Shown: positions 41,080 through 51,679 of the stretch, one piece after another
Numbering within the stretch: position 1 is the first letter of the stretch
How the letters are laid out: every line of letters starts with the position of its first letter
Origin: Fasciolopsis buskii
Lineage: Eukaryota; Platyhelminthes; Trematoda; Plagiorchiida; Fasciolidae
Reading direction: 5' to 3'
DNA length: 64,000 nucleotides
Assembly (NCBI GenBank): GCA_008360955.1
Contig: LUCM01010391.1
Location: 152,326 to 216,325, forward strand
Made by a program: the position numbers and the translations under genes
The notes under the pieces: model-generated
Seen by the model: the letters and a program-made list of their open reading frames with translations, nothing else
Database searches by the model: none
Told to the model about the DNA's origin: nothing

Positions 41080-42075
41080 ACCGCCAGTCCTGACTTAATC
41101 CATTCCGGTATTTTGAAAAAGACAGCGGACTCGACAACGGCTTTGTGAACACCTTTCTCAAGTTGCTTGCTGATGGTTGGATCTTCCTCAGGTGCTTGAG
41201 GAAGGCGGCCAATAAACCTTACTTTAAGAAAGATAGCTTGCAGCTCCCTTTCAGCTCTGGGCCGATTAGTTCAACTAGCGTCCCAAGCAATGTTTCTGGA
41301 CGTATCCCGAAAGATGCCTTACTCCAGCAATTGCATTCAAATATCTCAGACCCTTTACAACGGGGTCTCCTTCCTGTCAGGTCAAGCCCCTCCATATACC
41401 AACTATTATGGGTAGCCCGACGAAGGCGTACGAAGACGGCCCAGCCTAATGTTCCACATTTGCCGACTGCGCCTAAACATTGGACAGGCTTCCCCCATTC
41501 AATTTCCCTATAAGCTTCACACGCTTAAACTTCTACGGAAGTTCCAAAACGCCCAAAACTGCACGGTGAAAGTAGAGGAAGCTACTTCAGACCAGCGCCA
41601 GTCACTGCGGCAGTACCACTAATCTCAGTGCTAGGCCCCTATCTCTACTGCATTTACATCAGCAATCTCCCTCAGACCATCCCCGTCAGCACTGCCATGC
41701 ACCGAGGCGGCGTATCTTTCCGGATCCCCAATCCTGGGTCTTATCAGACAGCCATTCCTTTGACTTGAGGCACACTCGGGTTGATCGACTTCAGACGTGT
41801 CATCTATATAAATCCGACCATGCAGAGAAATACTTTGACTTCTGCCCTCCCTTTTCACTAGGATGGTACTCTAAAAATGTTTGAGACCCAGCATCTGACA
41901 TTCTCGAAGGCAAGTTTTTTTACACATAAGGTGGTATCCATATGAAACGCACTCTTTTGAGAAATAACAACATCAGCGATCAAATCCGCTTTAAAAAATT
42001 GGGCAGCCGCCCGTGACAAAGGGACTATTCCTTTAACCATCTTAGGCCAAAGAAACATGGAAAATAACACCTTTT
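41080..42075 (+). pseudogene. LINE reverse transcriptase remnant
   Basis: The plus-strand frame 41145-41513 reads NKPYFKKDSLQLP, then FSSGPISSTSVPSNVSGRIP, KDALLQQLHSN and PLQRGLLPVRSS. This follows the RT order 'V-x-P-x-F-K-K-G-D, S-N-Y-R-P-I-S-L-T-S-V, I-x-x-x-L-L-x-x-L, Q-H-G-F-x-x-x-R-S'. A S-V-L-G-P-Y-L-Y-C-I-Y-I-like segment with ISNLPQTIPVSTAMH lies in shifted frames at 41615-41700, followed by a degenerate catalytic region without a recognisable A-D-D. Another LINE family, not the one at 47.5 kb. Several frameshifts make it inactive. An 11-residue-scale match at each of four motifs makes the RT identity fairly secure; the boundaries are not. Confidence 0.75.
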
Positions 42076-44450
42076 TCAAGTTATCTCCTGGTCGCCTATC
42101 TAATTTGGCACTGTCATTATTGCAGACTCGCCCGTTGCCACACGGCGGATTCCACCCACTCTCCTAGATGCTCTCCATTTAGATGCTTGCTCTCCTATCT
42201 AGGCTCAAAGGAAAGCCAACAAACCCAGGAAAAGGGAGCCTTTTGGCCTCTGACCTGCACAGTATTTCAAGGCATACCGGGATGTGCCACTCCGAAACAG
42301 ATCGCCCGAGAGTGCCGTATGATTCACGACGGCAAAAGCTCTCGAAAAGACTCTAGGACTATGCTGGAGTACACAAAAGGGGCATCTTATCTTCTTTTTT
42401 CCGTCTTGCATATCTCAACAAAATCTGTAAATATGCATTCATGCAAGGGCTTAACACGGCTTCATAAGCCGACTTTCAGAAAGGCAAACCTTCAAATCCC
42501 GCGCAGCGTTAGCAGCCAAGAAAATTCGCCGATAACAACTATGTGGACACTCCTTTGACGATCGCGGTCACTTCCGTCCTGTGCGAAGCTCATTGAAACA
42601 GTGAACTCTACCATGTCGTGGCAGAGAATAAATCTGAGGTACATAGATTTTTGGGAGAAATCTGGAAAACCAAGGCACAAACAGAGGTGCCGGAGTGAAG
42701 CATTTGAACGCTGATAATACCCAGCGTAACTGCTCGTTGGGTGTCCTGAACTTCCTCCTCATGTGTGGTAGGTGCAACTTGGGATTTGCTTAGGGACTTC
42801 ATAAAGCTGAAGACAAGCTGACTGTCCTAGTAATGATCCCCAGAAAGTAACGGGTCCTGATGAGTTACCTTCTCACCATAAATACAACTACTGCAGGTAG
42901 ATCACTATTTGGGCGATCGTCCATACCAAAAGCACACAGAATACAAAGTAGTGCGGTTGAAAGAACTGCAAATTGTAAAATACAGAACACGGCGATAAAG
43001 GATAGTTGCTTTGTGATTTGTGATTTGTGGTATCACGCGGCATGAGTCGAAATAGCCGAGGAGTGATACCCAGCTTGACGTCATTGCTAGCCACTGATAT
43101 GGATATGTCCAAGATGGGGACAGCTACTGAGATGTAACTTAAAAACGAATCAAGGGTGATGTCCACTCTAAAGCAACAAATGCAGAATGCATCCGGATAG
43201 AAGGATGAAAAAACTGGTTATAAATCAATATATCAGTGAATGAAGTGTACAGGAAGTTAAAACCGCACCCGGTAACTTAGTAGAGAACGTAACTGTGAAA
43301 GCAGAAAAAGGAGAGCACAAACAGAAAAGCTGTGCGAACATTGGCGGAAAATTAGCCAGCAGATATCGGACGACGGTTCGCGGATGGGCATTTCTGATAT
43401 AAGAGCAGCTGTAGCTAATAAGGGATTTACCAAGCTGAATGGCAAAATAGCGGCCCTATAAAAAAGCAACAGGCTTTTAACTCACGCTCTAACCGTCTTG
43501 CAAAACTTCAATGACAGCTTGGAGATGAACAAACATGTTGAAGTTTAGGAAACCCCAAAGCGATGCTAGGAAAATGGGATGCAAATAAATTGCGGAATAA
43601 AGTAACCTTGGTTAACTTTTTGAGATTGGTGGACGCTCCGAGATATGTAGGAGTTCAGAGATGAAGGAAGACTGAACACCGCGAATATATAGGCAGCTGA
43701 GGTAGTGGTGCTTACTAGATGGCCAAAGGTCTACAATCTGTGCAGTTATCGAAGCCTAGGTCCCGCAGTGAATTAAGACGATGACCTCCTGGATTGCCTG
43801 AAAGCAGCCGCAGCCCGCGGTCAGAAGTCGCTTATCGCATGAGATTTCAGCTCACTGAAGATCAACTGGTATTCCGAGGTATTCATGAAAGGCACATTCG
43901 GAGAAACCTTCTATGTTTTTGCAACAGAACTCTCTCATTCAGCACATCGCACAAGCAACTGTATGGAGGGATAACCGTGATTCATTGATCTAGTAATAAC
44001 AAGGGTAGTATACGACACAAAATGAGTTGGATGTAAAAAGCGCCGTTAGGTAAAAGAAACCGTAAAGCAGTGCGACGTCATCAAGAGATTAAGGAGACTG
44101 TGAATGCAGATAGAATGGAAGGTGGAAAGTGGTCAAGAATGTGCCTAACAAAAAATGAAAAAACCGGATAGGTGATGCAAGAGATGTAGCGGTATCAATG
44201 AGAACAATTAAGGGAGCCGGACTGCAGCTACAGCGAACAAGCCGTGTTCACAAAGCCTTGGGTCAAGGCGGCAAACTTTCATGAAATACAAGTATACGAA
44301 TGGACATCGTGTTGAACTGCAGTATAAGCAGGCCAGAAACAAGTTGTCGGCCGTACAGCGAAAGTCGCGTATGAAGAACGCGTTTGGCAAAATGCGAAAA
44401 GACAGCCGAAAGCGCACTGCAACTAAGTGCTGCTAAAGGTGGCCCAAAGA
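42076..44450. other. Unrecognised interval between LINE remnants
   Basis: No domain recognised on either strand. It may contain further decayed sequence of the flanking LINEs, and the distal part before 44460 could be the linker upstream of the next RT remnant. Confidence 0.35.
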
Positions 44451-44459
44451 ATGCAGTAG

Positions 44460-45200
44460 AATGGATCAAGACGAACATGGCGCGCGGGCAGTTGGCAGCA
44501 CGGAGGACCTTCTGAGGTTAGTTCAGGCAGTGTTTGGGGAAGATCAGGTGGCCACAGGGCGACACCTCGGTCGAATTACTGAAACCACGGTAATATTGGA
44601 CAAGAAAATCACCTCAAGCGATTTAGTGGAAACTCCCAGCTGCTAGACTCTTCTAGGTCTGCCGGAACGTACGGAATCAATCCAGGAATCGTAAAGCCAC
44701 TGAACGATATGCACCGAGGAACCCTATCAAGACTGTTTAAATCATGATTGGATGACGACACGTTTCCAGGTGGCTGGCTAGAATCAGTCGTTAATCTTGC
44801 TGAAATCAGGGGGAAAAGCACATTTGTGAAAACTACTGATCCACCAATCTGAAATCGGTGGTACTTGGTTGGTTTGAAAGAATCTTAAACGACGTCATAA
44901 TAGGATACCTAGAGCGCAAGAGGCTGCTGACTTCCAGGGGACCTTGAATTTGGTAAATCTCATAACCTTGCGGAAAAAATTGGGGCGTGTTGAACTGGCG
45001 CCGAAAATACTGAAGTGGGTTAACATTGCTTGAGAGTGAAAAACTTTCGATTTAAAGTGGAAAGCAGTTCGTGAAGCAGAGAAAAAGTAAATAGCAGAGT
45101 ACCTCAAGGATCCGTTTTAGGATATAGCTGTTCCTAGTTTATATTAACGAGTTGGGTATGGAGACAATATGGAGACCATCGGGTCATTAGATGAGCGAAC
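44460..45200 (+). pseudogene. LINE reverse transcriptase remnant
   Basis: Plus-strand frames broken by stops read, in order, GINPGIVKPLNDMHRGTLSR, D-D-D-T-F-P-G-G-W-L-E-S-V-V-N-L, R-I-L-N-D-V-I-I-G-Y-L-E-R-K-R-L-L-T-S-R, and SRVPQGSVLGYSC followed by F-L-V-Y-I-N-E-L-G-M near 45080-45160. These are the finger and palm landmarks of a CR1/jockey-like RT ('I-L-x-x-x-x-x-x-x-L-E-x-x-x-L-L-T-x-x-Q-H-G-F' and 'S-G-V-P-Q-G-S-V-L-G-P'). The part with the catalytic A-D-D is absent. The 3' terminus at 45.6-45.86 kb lies in the same orientation 400 bp further on and may be the end of this internally deleted copy. Confidence 0.72.
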
Positions 45201-45609
45201 TCTCCGCCGCGGCCAGCACGAATTTCACAAACGACCAGTGGCGTGGGTTCTGCCTCTTAGGTTAGGGAAGTGCCAAAATCTAATAGGGGGCGGAGAATGG
45301 AGGCTCGCGCACAAATTGGGCCCTGCAGACAACTAGGCAGCGCTGTGGCAGGTCACGGCTGTGAGTAAACTGAGGGGTGAATATTAGTGGGGGCTTCAGA
45401 CCAGTTCCGAAGTGTCAGAGAGCGAGGTAGGTGACAAGCAGTGCAATGCTTCAACGAAAAAAGCAGTTAGCTTCAGACAAATGGAGATCAACCTTCGCTG
45501 TACGATGTCTTTGTGTGCCGGCAATGAGCACACTTAGCGCACTGAAACTCAAAACGACTCGTAGTCCGCTGCTTGCAAACACTCCCAGGCAACTGTTTAT
45601 GGTCTTAAA

Positions 45610-45858
45610 AATTAAGTATCCCATTTTTTGCTTTTCTCTGGTATACTTGTACTTCCCCCATTGCTTTGCATTACCTCATTTCACTTTCCAGCGACCCTCT
45701 GCAATAACTCAATATTGCTCCCACCCGCTTATCCCATTCGACTTCTATCATCTACATTTCCTGTGCATCATCCTTGTAAAAATTTGATCTTGCCTTGCGC
45801 ATGCCTCTCGCAAGTCGAGAAATATACAGTAATAATATTATTATTATTACTGCTCACC
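45610..45858 (+). mobile_element. LINE 3' terminus with ATT-type tail (copy 2)
   Basis: Diverged collinear copy of 10580-10812, ending in an AATAATATTATTATTATTA triplet run at about 45829-45848. As in the first copy, the bases before the tail read TCTTGCCTTGCGCATGCCTC and then a CAAGTCGAGAA block. The triplet tail marks target-primed reverse transcription products of several LINE clades. Confidence 0.72.
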
Positions 45859-46029
45859 AACGTGGAAGATCGTATCTAAAGAAGGATATTGGGGTTATGA
45901 AACAACCACATTGTGGCCTTCCAAGTTGGTTCGCAGCACATGAATAACCACGATATGACTGGCGGACCCAGGAGCTGCGACTGTTTGCTCTAAAAGAAAG
46001 GAGATGGAGATGCAAAAGACGGCCTTCAA

Positions 46030-47481
46030 TTATTGGGGTACCTAAGGAAATCCACTGAATATAGAGAAATAATCAAGTTTAGAAACAACTTCACGCTTAC
46101 ATGTGATGAAATTGCCATCAATAAAAAGCGGATAAAAGAGGATTTAAAAACCATGCCTTTGCGCTGGCAGCAGCAAACGGAAGGAACGGATTGCCAAGCA
46201 AAATGGTGTGGCAAAACCCTTTGAGACGCTGAAAAAGAAATTAGACAGGATGTGCTCATGATGGAAAATGTAATTAGGTCAGACTGCGTATCAGACTAGC
46301 AAACCCTGAACCACATTCGCATAATTCCACAATAATGTCAGTGATCGAAAAGCAAGCCATAAATTCATTTCATTAGAACTCAGTAAAATACCAAAATTAA
46401 TTGGAGATCTGCCAGTTGCGGCATTCGAACAAGGCGTGGAATGACAAAAATTTGAATTACCAAGAGAAGCAGAGAACAAACCTGTGCATGAATAAGAACA
46501 AGGAGGATTTCCCACGTGACGTACTGTATGAGAGCCGAGCGGCGTCTATCGAACAGAGGATTGCTACAAAGCGGGGTGCCCCAGGGGTATTTCTTAGCGC
46601 GATTGCTCTTCCTCATATATATCAACGACATAGCTAATGGATTGGAAAATCCGTGCTTTATATTTGTCGACGACTTTATACTATTAGGGACGGCAAACGG
46701 TGAAGCTATCCAGAGGGATATGGATAAGGTTTACCAGTGGTCGGTAAGCTGGGATCTCCCGTTGAACGTGGACAAATGTCAGCGGCTCACGGAAGGAGAA
46801 GCGAATTCCCCTCGCCATATGGATCCACCGGGACATCAGGTTGCAGTGGAACAAACTCAGCAAGCAAGGGACCCAGGAATAATCGTGAGTGCAGACTTCA
46901 AACCTGGCCTGCAATGTCGGGGGCAGCTAAGAAGGCATAGTGTGCCCTAAGCCAACTTAAGAGGGCCGTAAGATCCAGGAAGCCTGACGTTCTTCTGCCA
47001 CTGTTCAAGGCATTTGTCCGACCGCATTTAAATACTGAGTCCAGGCGTGGAGACCATATTTGGTAAGTGAAAGCAAAATTCTGGAACAGGCTCAACGTGA
47101 TTTACACGGTGGTTTGAACATTTAAGGCACATGGGATATGAGCGGGGGCTGAGGGCGCTTGGCCTGTACACCCTGGAAAGACAAAGGGAAAGAAGTGATT
47201 TAATACAGACCTTCTAGATCATTAGGGGTTTGGGCGAGAGGCGGGATCACCGCGGAGCCCTATTGCGGATAAGGGGGAATGACAAAATTGGAGGTAACGG
47301 GAAAGCGATTGTGCGAGAAAACGTAACCACTGAGTTGAGGAGCAAATCGTTTGGCACACGAGTGGTAAATGGCTTAAATAAGTGGACGAAGTGGGTTTCA
47401 GTTCGCAAATTCAAAGCGAGACTAGACAATGCATGGCCGCCTATGTTTAAAGAGAGGACAGGGTGTGAAACGCGGAACTGA
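46030..47481 (+). pseudogene. CR1-like LINE reverse transcriptase remnant, FVDD
   Basis: The longest open part (46516-46950) reads SGVPQGYFLARLLFLIYIND, then PCFIFVDDFILLG with the catalytic box at 46663-46674 (F-V-D-D, Ala changed to Val, both Asp kept). It continues D-M-D-K-V-Y-Q-W-S and PLNVDKCQRLT, the usual palm end. Frameshifts then lead to H-L-R-H-M-G-Y-E-R-G-L-R-A-L-G-L-Y-T-L-E and RQRERSDLIQTF (about 47110-47215). The C-terminal V-T-T-E-L-R-S-K-S-F-G-T-R-V-V-N-G-L-N-K-W and FKARLDNAWP end at a stop at 47479-47481. This is the CR1-type ORF2 C-terminus, complete to its end. The next LINE begins within about 30 bp. Confidence 0.9.
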
Positions 47482-47929
47482 GGAGATGGTAGAGAAAGAA
47501 AAAGTCATCAATTGTTTCCCACATTTTAGGAATTGAAAATGGTTTTCCATCCTCCTGTTGTCGAAGCATTGTCAGATCCAAAGGTCTCTCGGTCCAAGAA
47601 CCTGGACGACCAGGCATCTGAAACGGGAACTGTCGTATGTAAATCGTACTGTTTATCGTGATTACAAAGGTGGATTTAGAGCAACTGCGGCTCATCCTGC
47701 TCCTGGGACGATCGTCGACATGATCAAAAAGTACACACTTTCCTTGTGGGGCCTTCAAAGACCGCTCTCTAATGGCAAGAAACCTTAAGAAAGTGGGCAC
47801 TGGAACGATACGTGATAGGGGGTTAGAGCTGCCACGGTATAGTAATGGCACCAATGTGGTAAACGTGTGGATGGAAATGAAGGAGTCCTTGCTCATCGCT
47901 GAATATGAGCTTTCATCGGCGAAGACATG

Positions 47930-49047
47930 ACCAGAAGATTGATGTTTGCTGCGTGAGTGGAACACGAATTCAGGATTCGAGTAGAGTAATTCAACTAACT
48001 GCGCCAAATGTCTCGTCAAGATATTTCCTTCACAGTTCAGGAGACGAAGTGGCTCAAGCTGTAGGTTGACGGGGTGTAGGAACAGTCTTGAGTGAGAAGG
48101 CTGAAGCAGCCCTTTTAGACTGGATCCCGGTCAACAGTCGCTTTTGTGCCATGAGACTGCAGGGATCAGTCGGCGTCCGAAAGTATAGTAGTGTTAAGCG
48201 TAGTCTATTTGTTATCTCGGCATACGCTCCAACAGACCGCAGCACTGACATGGAGCAAGATCAGTTTTACGATAACCTCGTCATTCTTGTTCGGAAGAGC
48301 AAACGCTCTGACATTGTACTGGTGGCAGGTGATTTTAATGCGCAAGTTGGAAAACTGAGTGTATCGCAGTCCTCCTTAGGTGGGCGATGCTCCTTGCCTG
48401 CGCAGCGAACAGACAACGGGGAAAGACTTCTTCAATTCTGTGCAGACAATGAACTATTCTTATCTAGTACGAATTTCCGACACAGTTCGCGTTGCACAGC
48501 GACATGGTTTTCTACCTCGACGGGGACTCTGAGTCAGATTGACCATATCGCAGTTAGCTAACGTTGGCGCGGTTCTGTCCAGAACTGTAGATCATACTGG
48601 ACCACGTACGTCGAATCGGACTATGCGTTAGTTTTAATGCGATTTTTATGGCAGCTCAACGGTCATCGACGTAGGCCACAAGCACGATTGGTCGTCGAAC
48701 GTCTGCCTGGTTCGGCCTTTCGGAACACCTATAAACAGAAACTACCCGAGGAACTAAGAACTTCGACGAGCAGCAATGCAGACGAGCAGTGCGATCAAAT
48801 TAAGCAGGCGATGGATTTGGCAGCACATTTCGCCTGTCATTCTAGATCTAGCGTTCACCAAAGACACTGGATCTCGCAAGGGTCGCTGGGTCTAATGGAA
48901 CAAAAAAGCCAGCTGCCTAACTGCAAAGAGGGGAACAGAGTGTGTCGACAGTTGCAGCGTCCGCTGGCGATGAGTCTCAAGAATAGCCGCGAAAACTGGT
49001 GGGTTAAGATTAGCCCAAGAGATGGGAGTAGCGGCCGCTTCAGGTAA
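47930..49047 (+). pseudogene. LINE endonuclease domain (reference copy)
   Basis: Apurinic-type endonuclease that would nick target DNA. It begins with D-Q-K-I-D-V-C-C-V-S-G-T-R-I-Q (about 47939-47985), where the usual catalytic Glu of 'Q-E-T-R' is replaced by Gly. It continues through ALLDWIPVNSRFCAMRLQGS, VISAYAPTDRS, VAGDFNAQVGKLS (the G-D-F-N catalytic core near 48330), L-L-Q-F-C-A-D-N-E-L-F and SQIDHIAVS (D-H box). In-frame stops lie at 48067-48069 and 48559-48561. The frame then continues as VRRPQ-type basic linker sequence (RRRPQARLVVERLPGSAFRN) to 49047, where a frameshift leaves the linker for the RT in another frame. Broken, but every landmark after the first is easy to see. Confidence 0.88.
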
Positions 49048-49059
49048 TAACAAAAGACT

Positions 49060-50826
49060 GTTTAAGCTTATGCGCGATAGCGGTGGGCGGCGAACTCCGG
49101 TTGGTGAAGTCGTGTGCAATGGGAATGGAGAGTTCATCCATGGTAGACAACAAAGGCTAGACCGTTGGGCAGAGCGCTGCAAGGATCGGTTCAGTTGACT
49201 ACACGCCATCGAACTTAGGCAGACGTTTGAATCTGCGAATCCTTGGAAGGCGTCACTTGATCACCCAACGGAAGTGGAAGTGCAGTCGAATATTCGGCTT
49301 CTGAAGAGGGGAAAAGCAGCCGGTCCCGACGACCTTCTCCTTGTTCCTTTCAAATTGGGTGGAGAAGTGCTGATGAAATCCCTTACCTCCTTGCTTCGTG
49401 ATATTTGGAACGAGGAGCGTATCCCGCTATCGTGGGATGAGTCACTGACTATACCCATCTTCAAGAAAGACACACGGAGTGAGTGTAGCAATCATTATGG
49501 GATTAGCTTAATTCCGATCGTTACTGATGTGTTAGCTTCGACAGTGCTGCGTCGTTTGAAACTTATTCGCGAGAGTAATATCCGCGAAAAACAGGCCGGA
49601 TTTCGGCCAGGTCGAGGTTGCATCGACCAGATATTCACTCTTAGACTTATGCTCAAAACGCGCCACACGCACCGACGCCCTACGATCGTACTCTTTCTCG
49701 ACTTGAATGGTGCGTTCGACTCTAGATCGACCAGCACTACTCAGTGCTCTCCACCGGAAGGGTATGCCAACGAAGTCTGTGAACCTCTTGTGAGCATTGT
49801 ACTCGCATACCTATGGTCGCGTGACAACATACGGTGAACTGTCACGTTCATTCGAAACGACTAGTGGCGTTCGACAAGGGCGTGCCATCTCTCCATTCTT
49901 GTTCAACTTCGTCATGGACGAGGTGATGAAAGATGCTTTAGGAGGTCTCCGGGATGTAGGAGTCGAACTGGGAAATGGAGGGAGGCTGTGCGACCTACAT
50001 TACGCAGACGACGTCGTGTGCCTGTTCGAGTCTGCGGAACATGCACAACGCGCACTAAATAGACTCTTGAGATCGGCCACTCGGTTTGGCATGTGCTTTG
50101 CATCTTCAAAGCGCAAAGTGCTGTTGCAAGACCGGACGACAATAGTGCCGAACTTGATACTGGAAGGAGAGGAACTCACGATTGTAAACCGTTTCACCTA
50201 CCTTGGCAGCTGCTTGTCGAACGACGATAGCTCAGCAGTAGAAGTAAATACGCGTATATCCAGGGCTCGAGCAGCTTACGCTGGACTGAAGCATTTGTGG
50301 CGTCAGTCTGATATTTCACTGAAGTTGAAAGGTCGTGTGTACTGTGCCGCAGTGCGCTCAGTTCTGTTGTACGGTTGCGAGGCATGGGATATTTGTGTGA
50401 GAGAAGTTCGTCGGTTGGAGGTTTTCAACCACCGATGTCTACGTAGTATGGCTAGGATTGGATCGAGTGACCGGATGAGTACTGTAGAAGTCAGGAATCT
50501 AGTATTAGGCGCCAAGTCTGAAAATGCCTTGTTTCATCGTATGAAACTTAGTAGACTACGCTGGTTGGCGAACACTTATCTACCATGTCGTGCCCTATTT
50601 TGTTCCTCCCAAGGAATGGAAGAAGCCACATGGAGGCAAACAGCTGACGTGGCAACGTGGGATGAGAAAATGTACAGCGAACTTAAGTAAAGTAGGTGTC
50701 TCACGTCTTCGTGGTTGGGGTCTGAAAGACTCGTCAACTAGCTGGCTGGAGACACTGAATGATATGACAGTAGACCGTGAACAGTGGCGATCATGCTGTC
50801 ATTTTCTATCGAATCAGAATGATTGA
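49060..50826 (+). pseudogene. LINE reverse transcriptase and C-terminal domain (reference copy)
   Basis: Linker GNNKRLFKLMRDSGGRRTPV starts near 49045, with a Trp-to-stop TGA at 49196-49198. The frame 49274-49837 holds RLLKRGKAAGPDDLLLVPFK, IWNEERIPLSWDESLTIPIF and EKQAGFRPGRGCIDQIFTLR, then LFLDLNGAFDS. A one-base shift near 49724 moves the reading to the frame of 49797-50690: YGELSRSFETTSGVRQGRAI, then L-C-D-L-H-Y-A-D-D-V-V with catalytic YADD at 50001-50012. Thumb sequence follows (RFTYLGSCLSNDDSS, LKLKGRVYCAAVRSVLLYGC). A second shift near 50600 leads to the terminal domain at 50590-50826. The conserved catalytic residues are intact although the reading frame is not. Confidence 0.92.
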
Positions 50827-51129
50827 AAGAGTGCGTCTGTATAGTTAGACTGTGTTCCGTATGTTGGTTGCAGCAACACCTGATCCTATCCTGCCTGTAT
50901 AGGTCCACTCTCTGTTCCCTTTGAATATTCACTCTTTTTATAGAAACGTGTAGCTCTGGGGAAAAGGGCAGCGGTCAGTGGGGCTTGCCTTGCTGTTTTA
51001 CGCTGAATATTCATGAAGATGGCGTACTAGGACTTGTGTGAAGTGGTTGCAAGTTAGTCGGGATGACTAGCGGCTACGCCCTATCCAAGCTGGGCTTAAA
51101 GCGCACTGCGATTTGGGACTTAATTTGAC

Positions 51130-51620
51130 CCTCTCTAGGTTTATTCCAAGTATTGGTTATCCTGTGCTAAAAGCGCTTAGTCCTTACGATTTTCAGAGCT
51201 CGCGGTTTCTTGGTCTTTAATGCATGCCCCCTTGTCTTATTATCATTCAGAGTGAACAGAAGGGTAATGGTTATTGACCAAACCCCTATTCGCCTGAAGG
51301 TTTGTACTTGGTCCCCCATCAATCTACCTCTGTTCATAGAGTAAAGTTCAGGCTGTTGGAGTCTCATCGTCCGATGAAGCTTCATCTCAGGGAACGGCTT
51401 TGGAAAGCTATCTCTGAATTTCTTAGAGAATGACTTGGTCCCACAATAGGGTTTATGTCCAATCCTGGATTCCATGCTCAAAACGCGGCCTGGTTATCGC
51501 CTTGAATAGAGGGACTATCACCCCGGGGTCACGTGAAATCTCCGTTCTGCGCAGTTGGTATTGCATCTTAGGTGCTGCTGCGGCACATACGGCTGGGAAT
51601 TTGAACGATTCGTCGACCAC
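51130..51620 (-). pseudogene. CR1-like RT C-terminal fragment (minus strand)
   Basis: Minus-strand translation reads V-I-V-P-L-F-K-A-I-T-R-P-R-F-E-H-G-I-Q (about 51475-51540 in a shifted frame), then PEMKLHRTMRLQQPELYSMN, R-G-R-L-M-G-D-Q-V-Q-T-F-R and NDNKTRGHALKTKKPRALKI down to about 51180. This is the thumb and C-terminal part of CR1 elements ('P-L-F-K-A-x-V-R-P-x-L-E-Y-x-x-Q', 'L-x-x-L-x-L-Y-S-L-x-R-R-R-x-x-G-D-L-I-x-x-F'). Only this terminal piece is present; it sits head-on to the LINE that ends at 51030. Confidence 0.82.
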
Positions 51621-51679
51621 CACCCCCTAGGTCCTTAACCTGCGTATTGCTCTGCGGATCCTGGGGAGTGCCTGGGTTG

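Larger units (their letters stand above)
47512..51030 (+). mobile_element. Best-preserved endonuclease/RT LINE (reference copy)
   Basis: A non-LTR retrotransposon of the family whose C-terminus (PPKEWKKPHGG, L-T-W-Q-R-G-M, W-L-E-T-L, Q-W-R-S-C-C-H-F-L-S) is frequent in fluke and tapeworm genomes. The order is 5' leader (47512-47930), endonuclease, linker, RT with YADD, then a C-terminal domain ending at 50826, followed by about 200 bp of 3' untranslated sequence. No ORF1 is visible. The coding frame carries several lesions: stops at 48067-48069, 48559-48561, 49196-49198 and 49791-49793, and frameshifts within 48640-48980, near 49724 and near 50600. All lesions inside the shared part are also present in the inverted copy at 58.3-60.8 kb. 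The 5' limit is set only by where that copy ends. Clade (RTE-like versus CR1-like) is unresolved. Confidence 0.9.

Noticed and set aside
47447..48019. 190-codon minus-strand frame opposite the LINE leader and endonuclease start
   Set aside because: The plus strand carries the family's endonuclease start in the same place, and the same antisense frame recurs in the inverted copy simply because the DNA is duplicated. It is an antisense shadow.
48067..49793. TGA codons in the LINE read as Trp (alternative genetic code)
   Set aside because: One TGA falls at an expected Trp, but others fall where Arg, Lys or Leu would be expected, and TAA stops and frameshifts occur too. The NELF-B exons show no in-frame TGA. 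Simple decay explains it.
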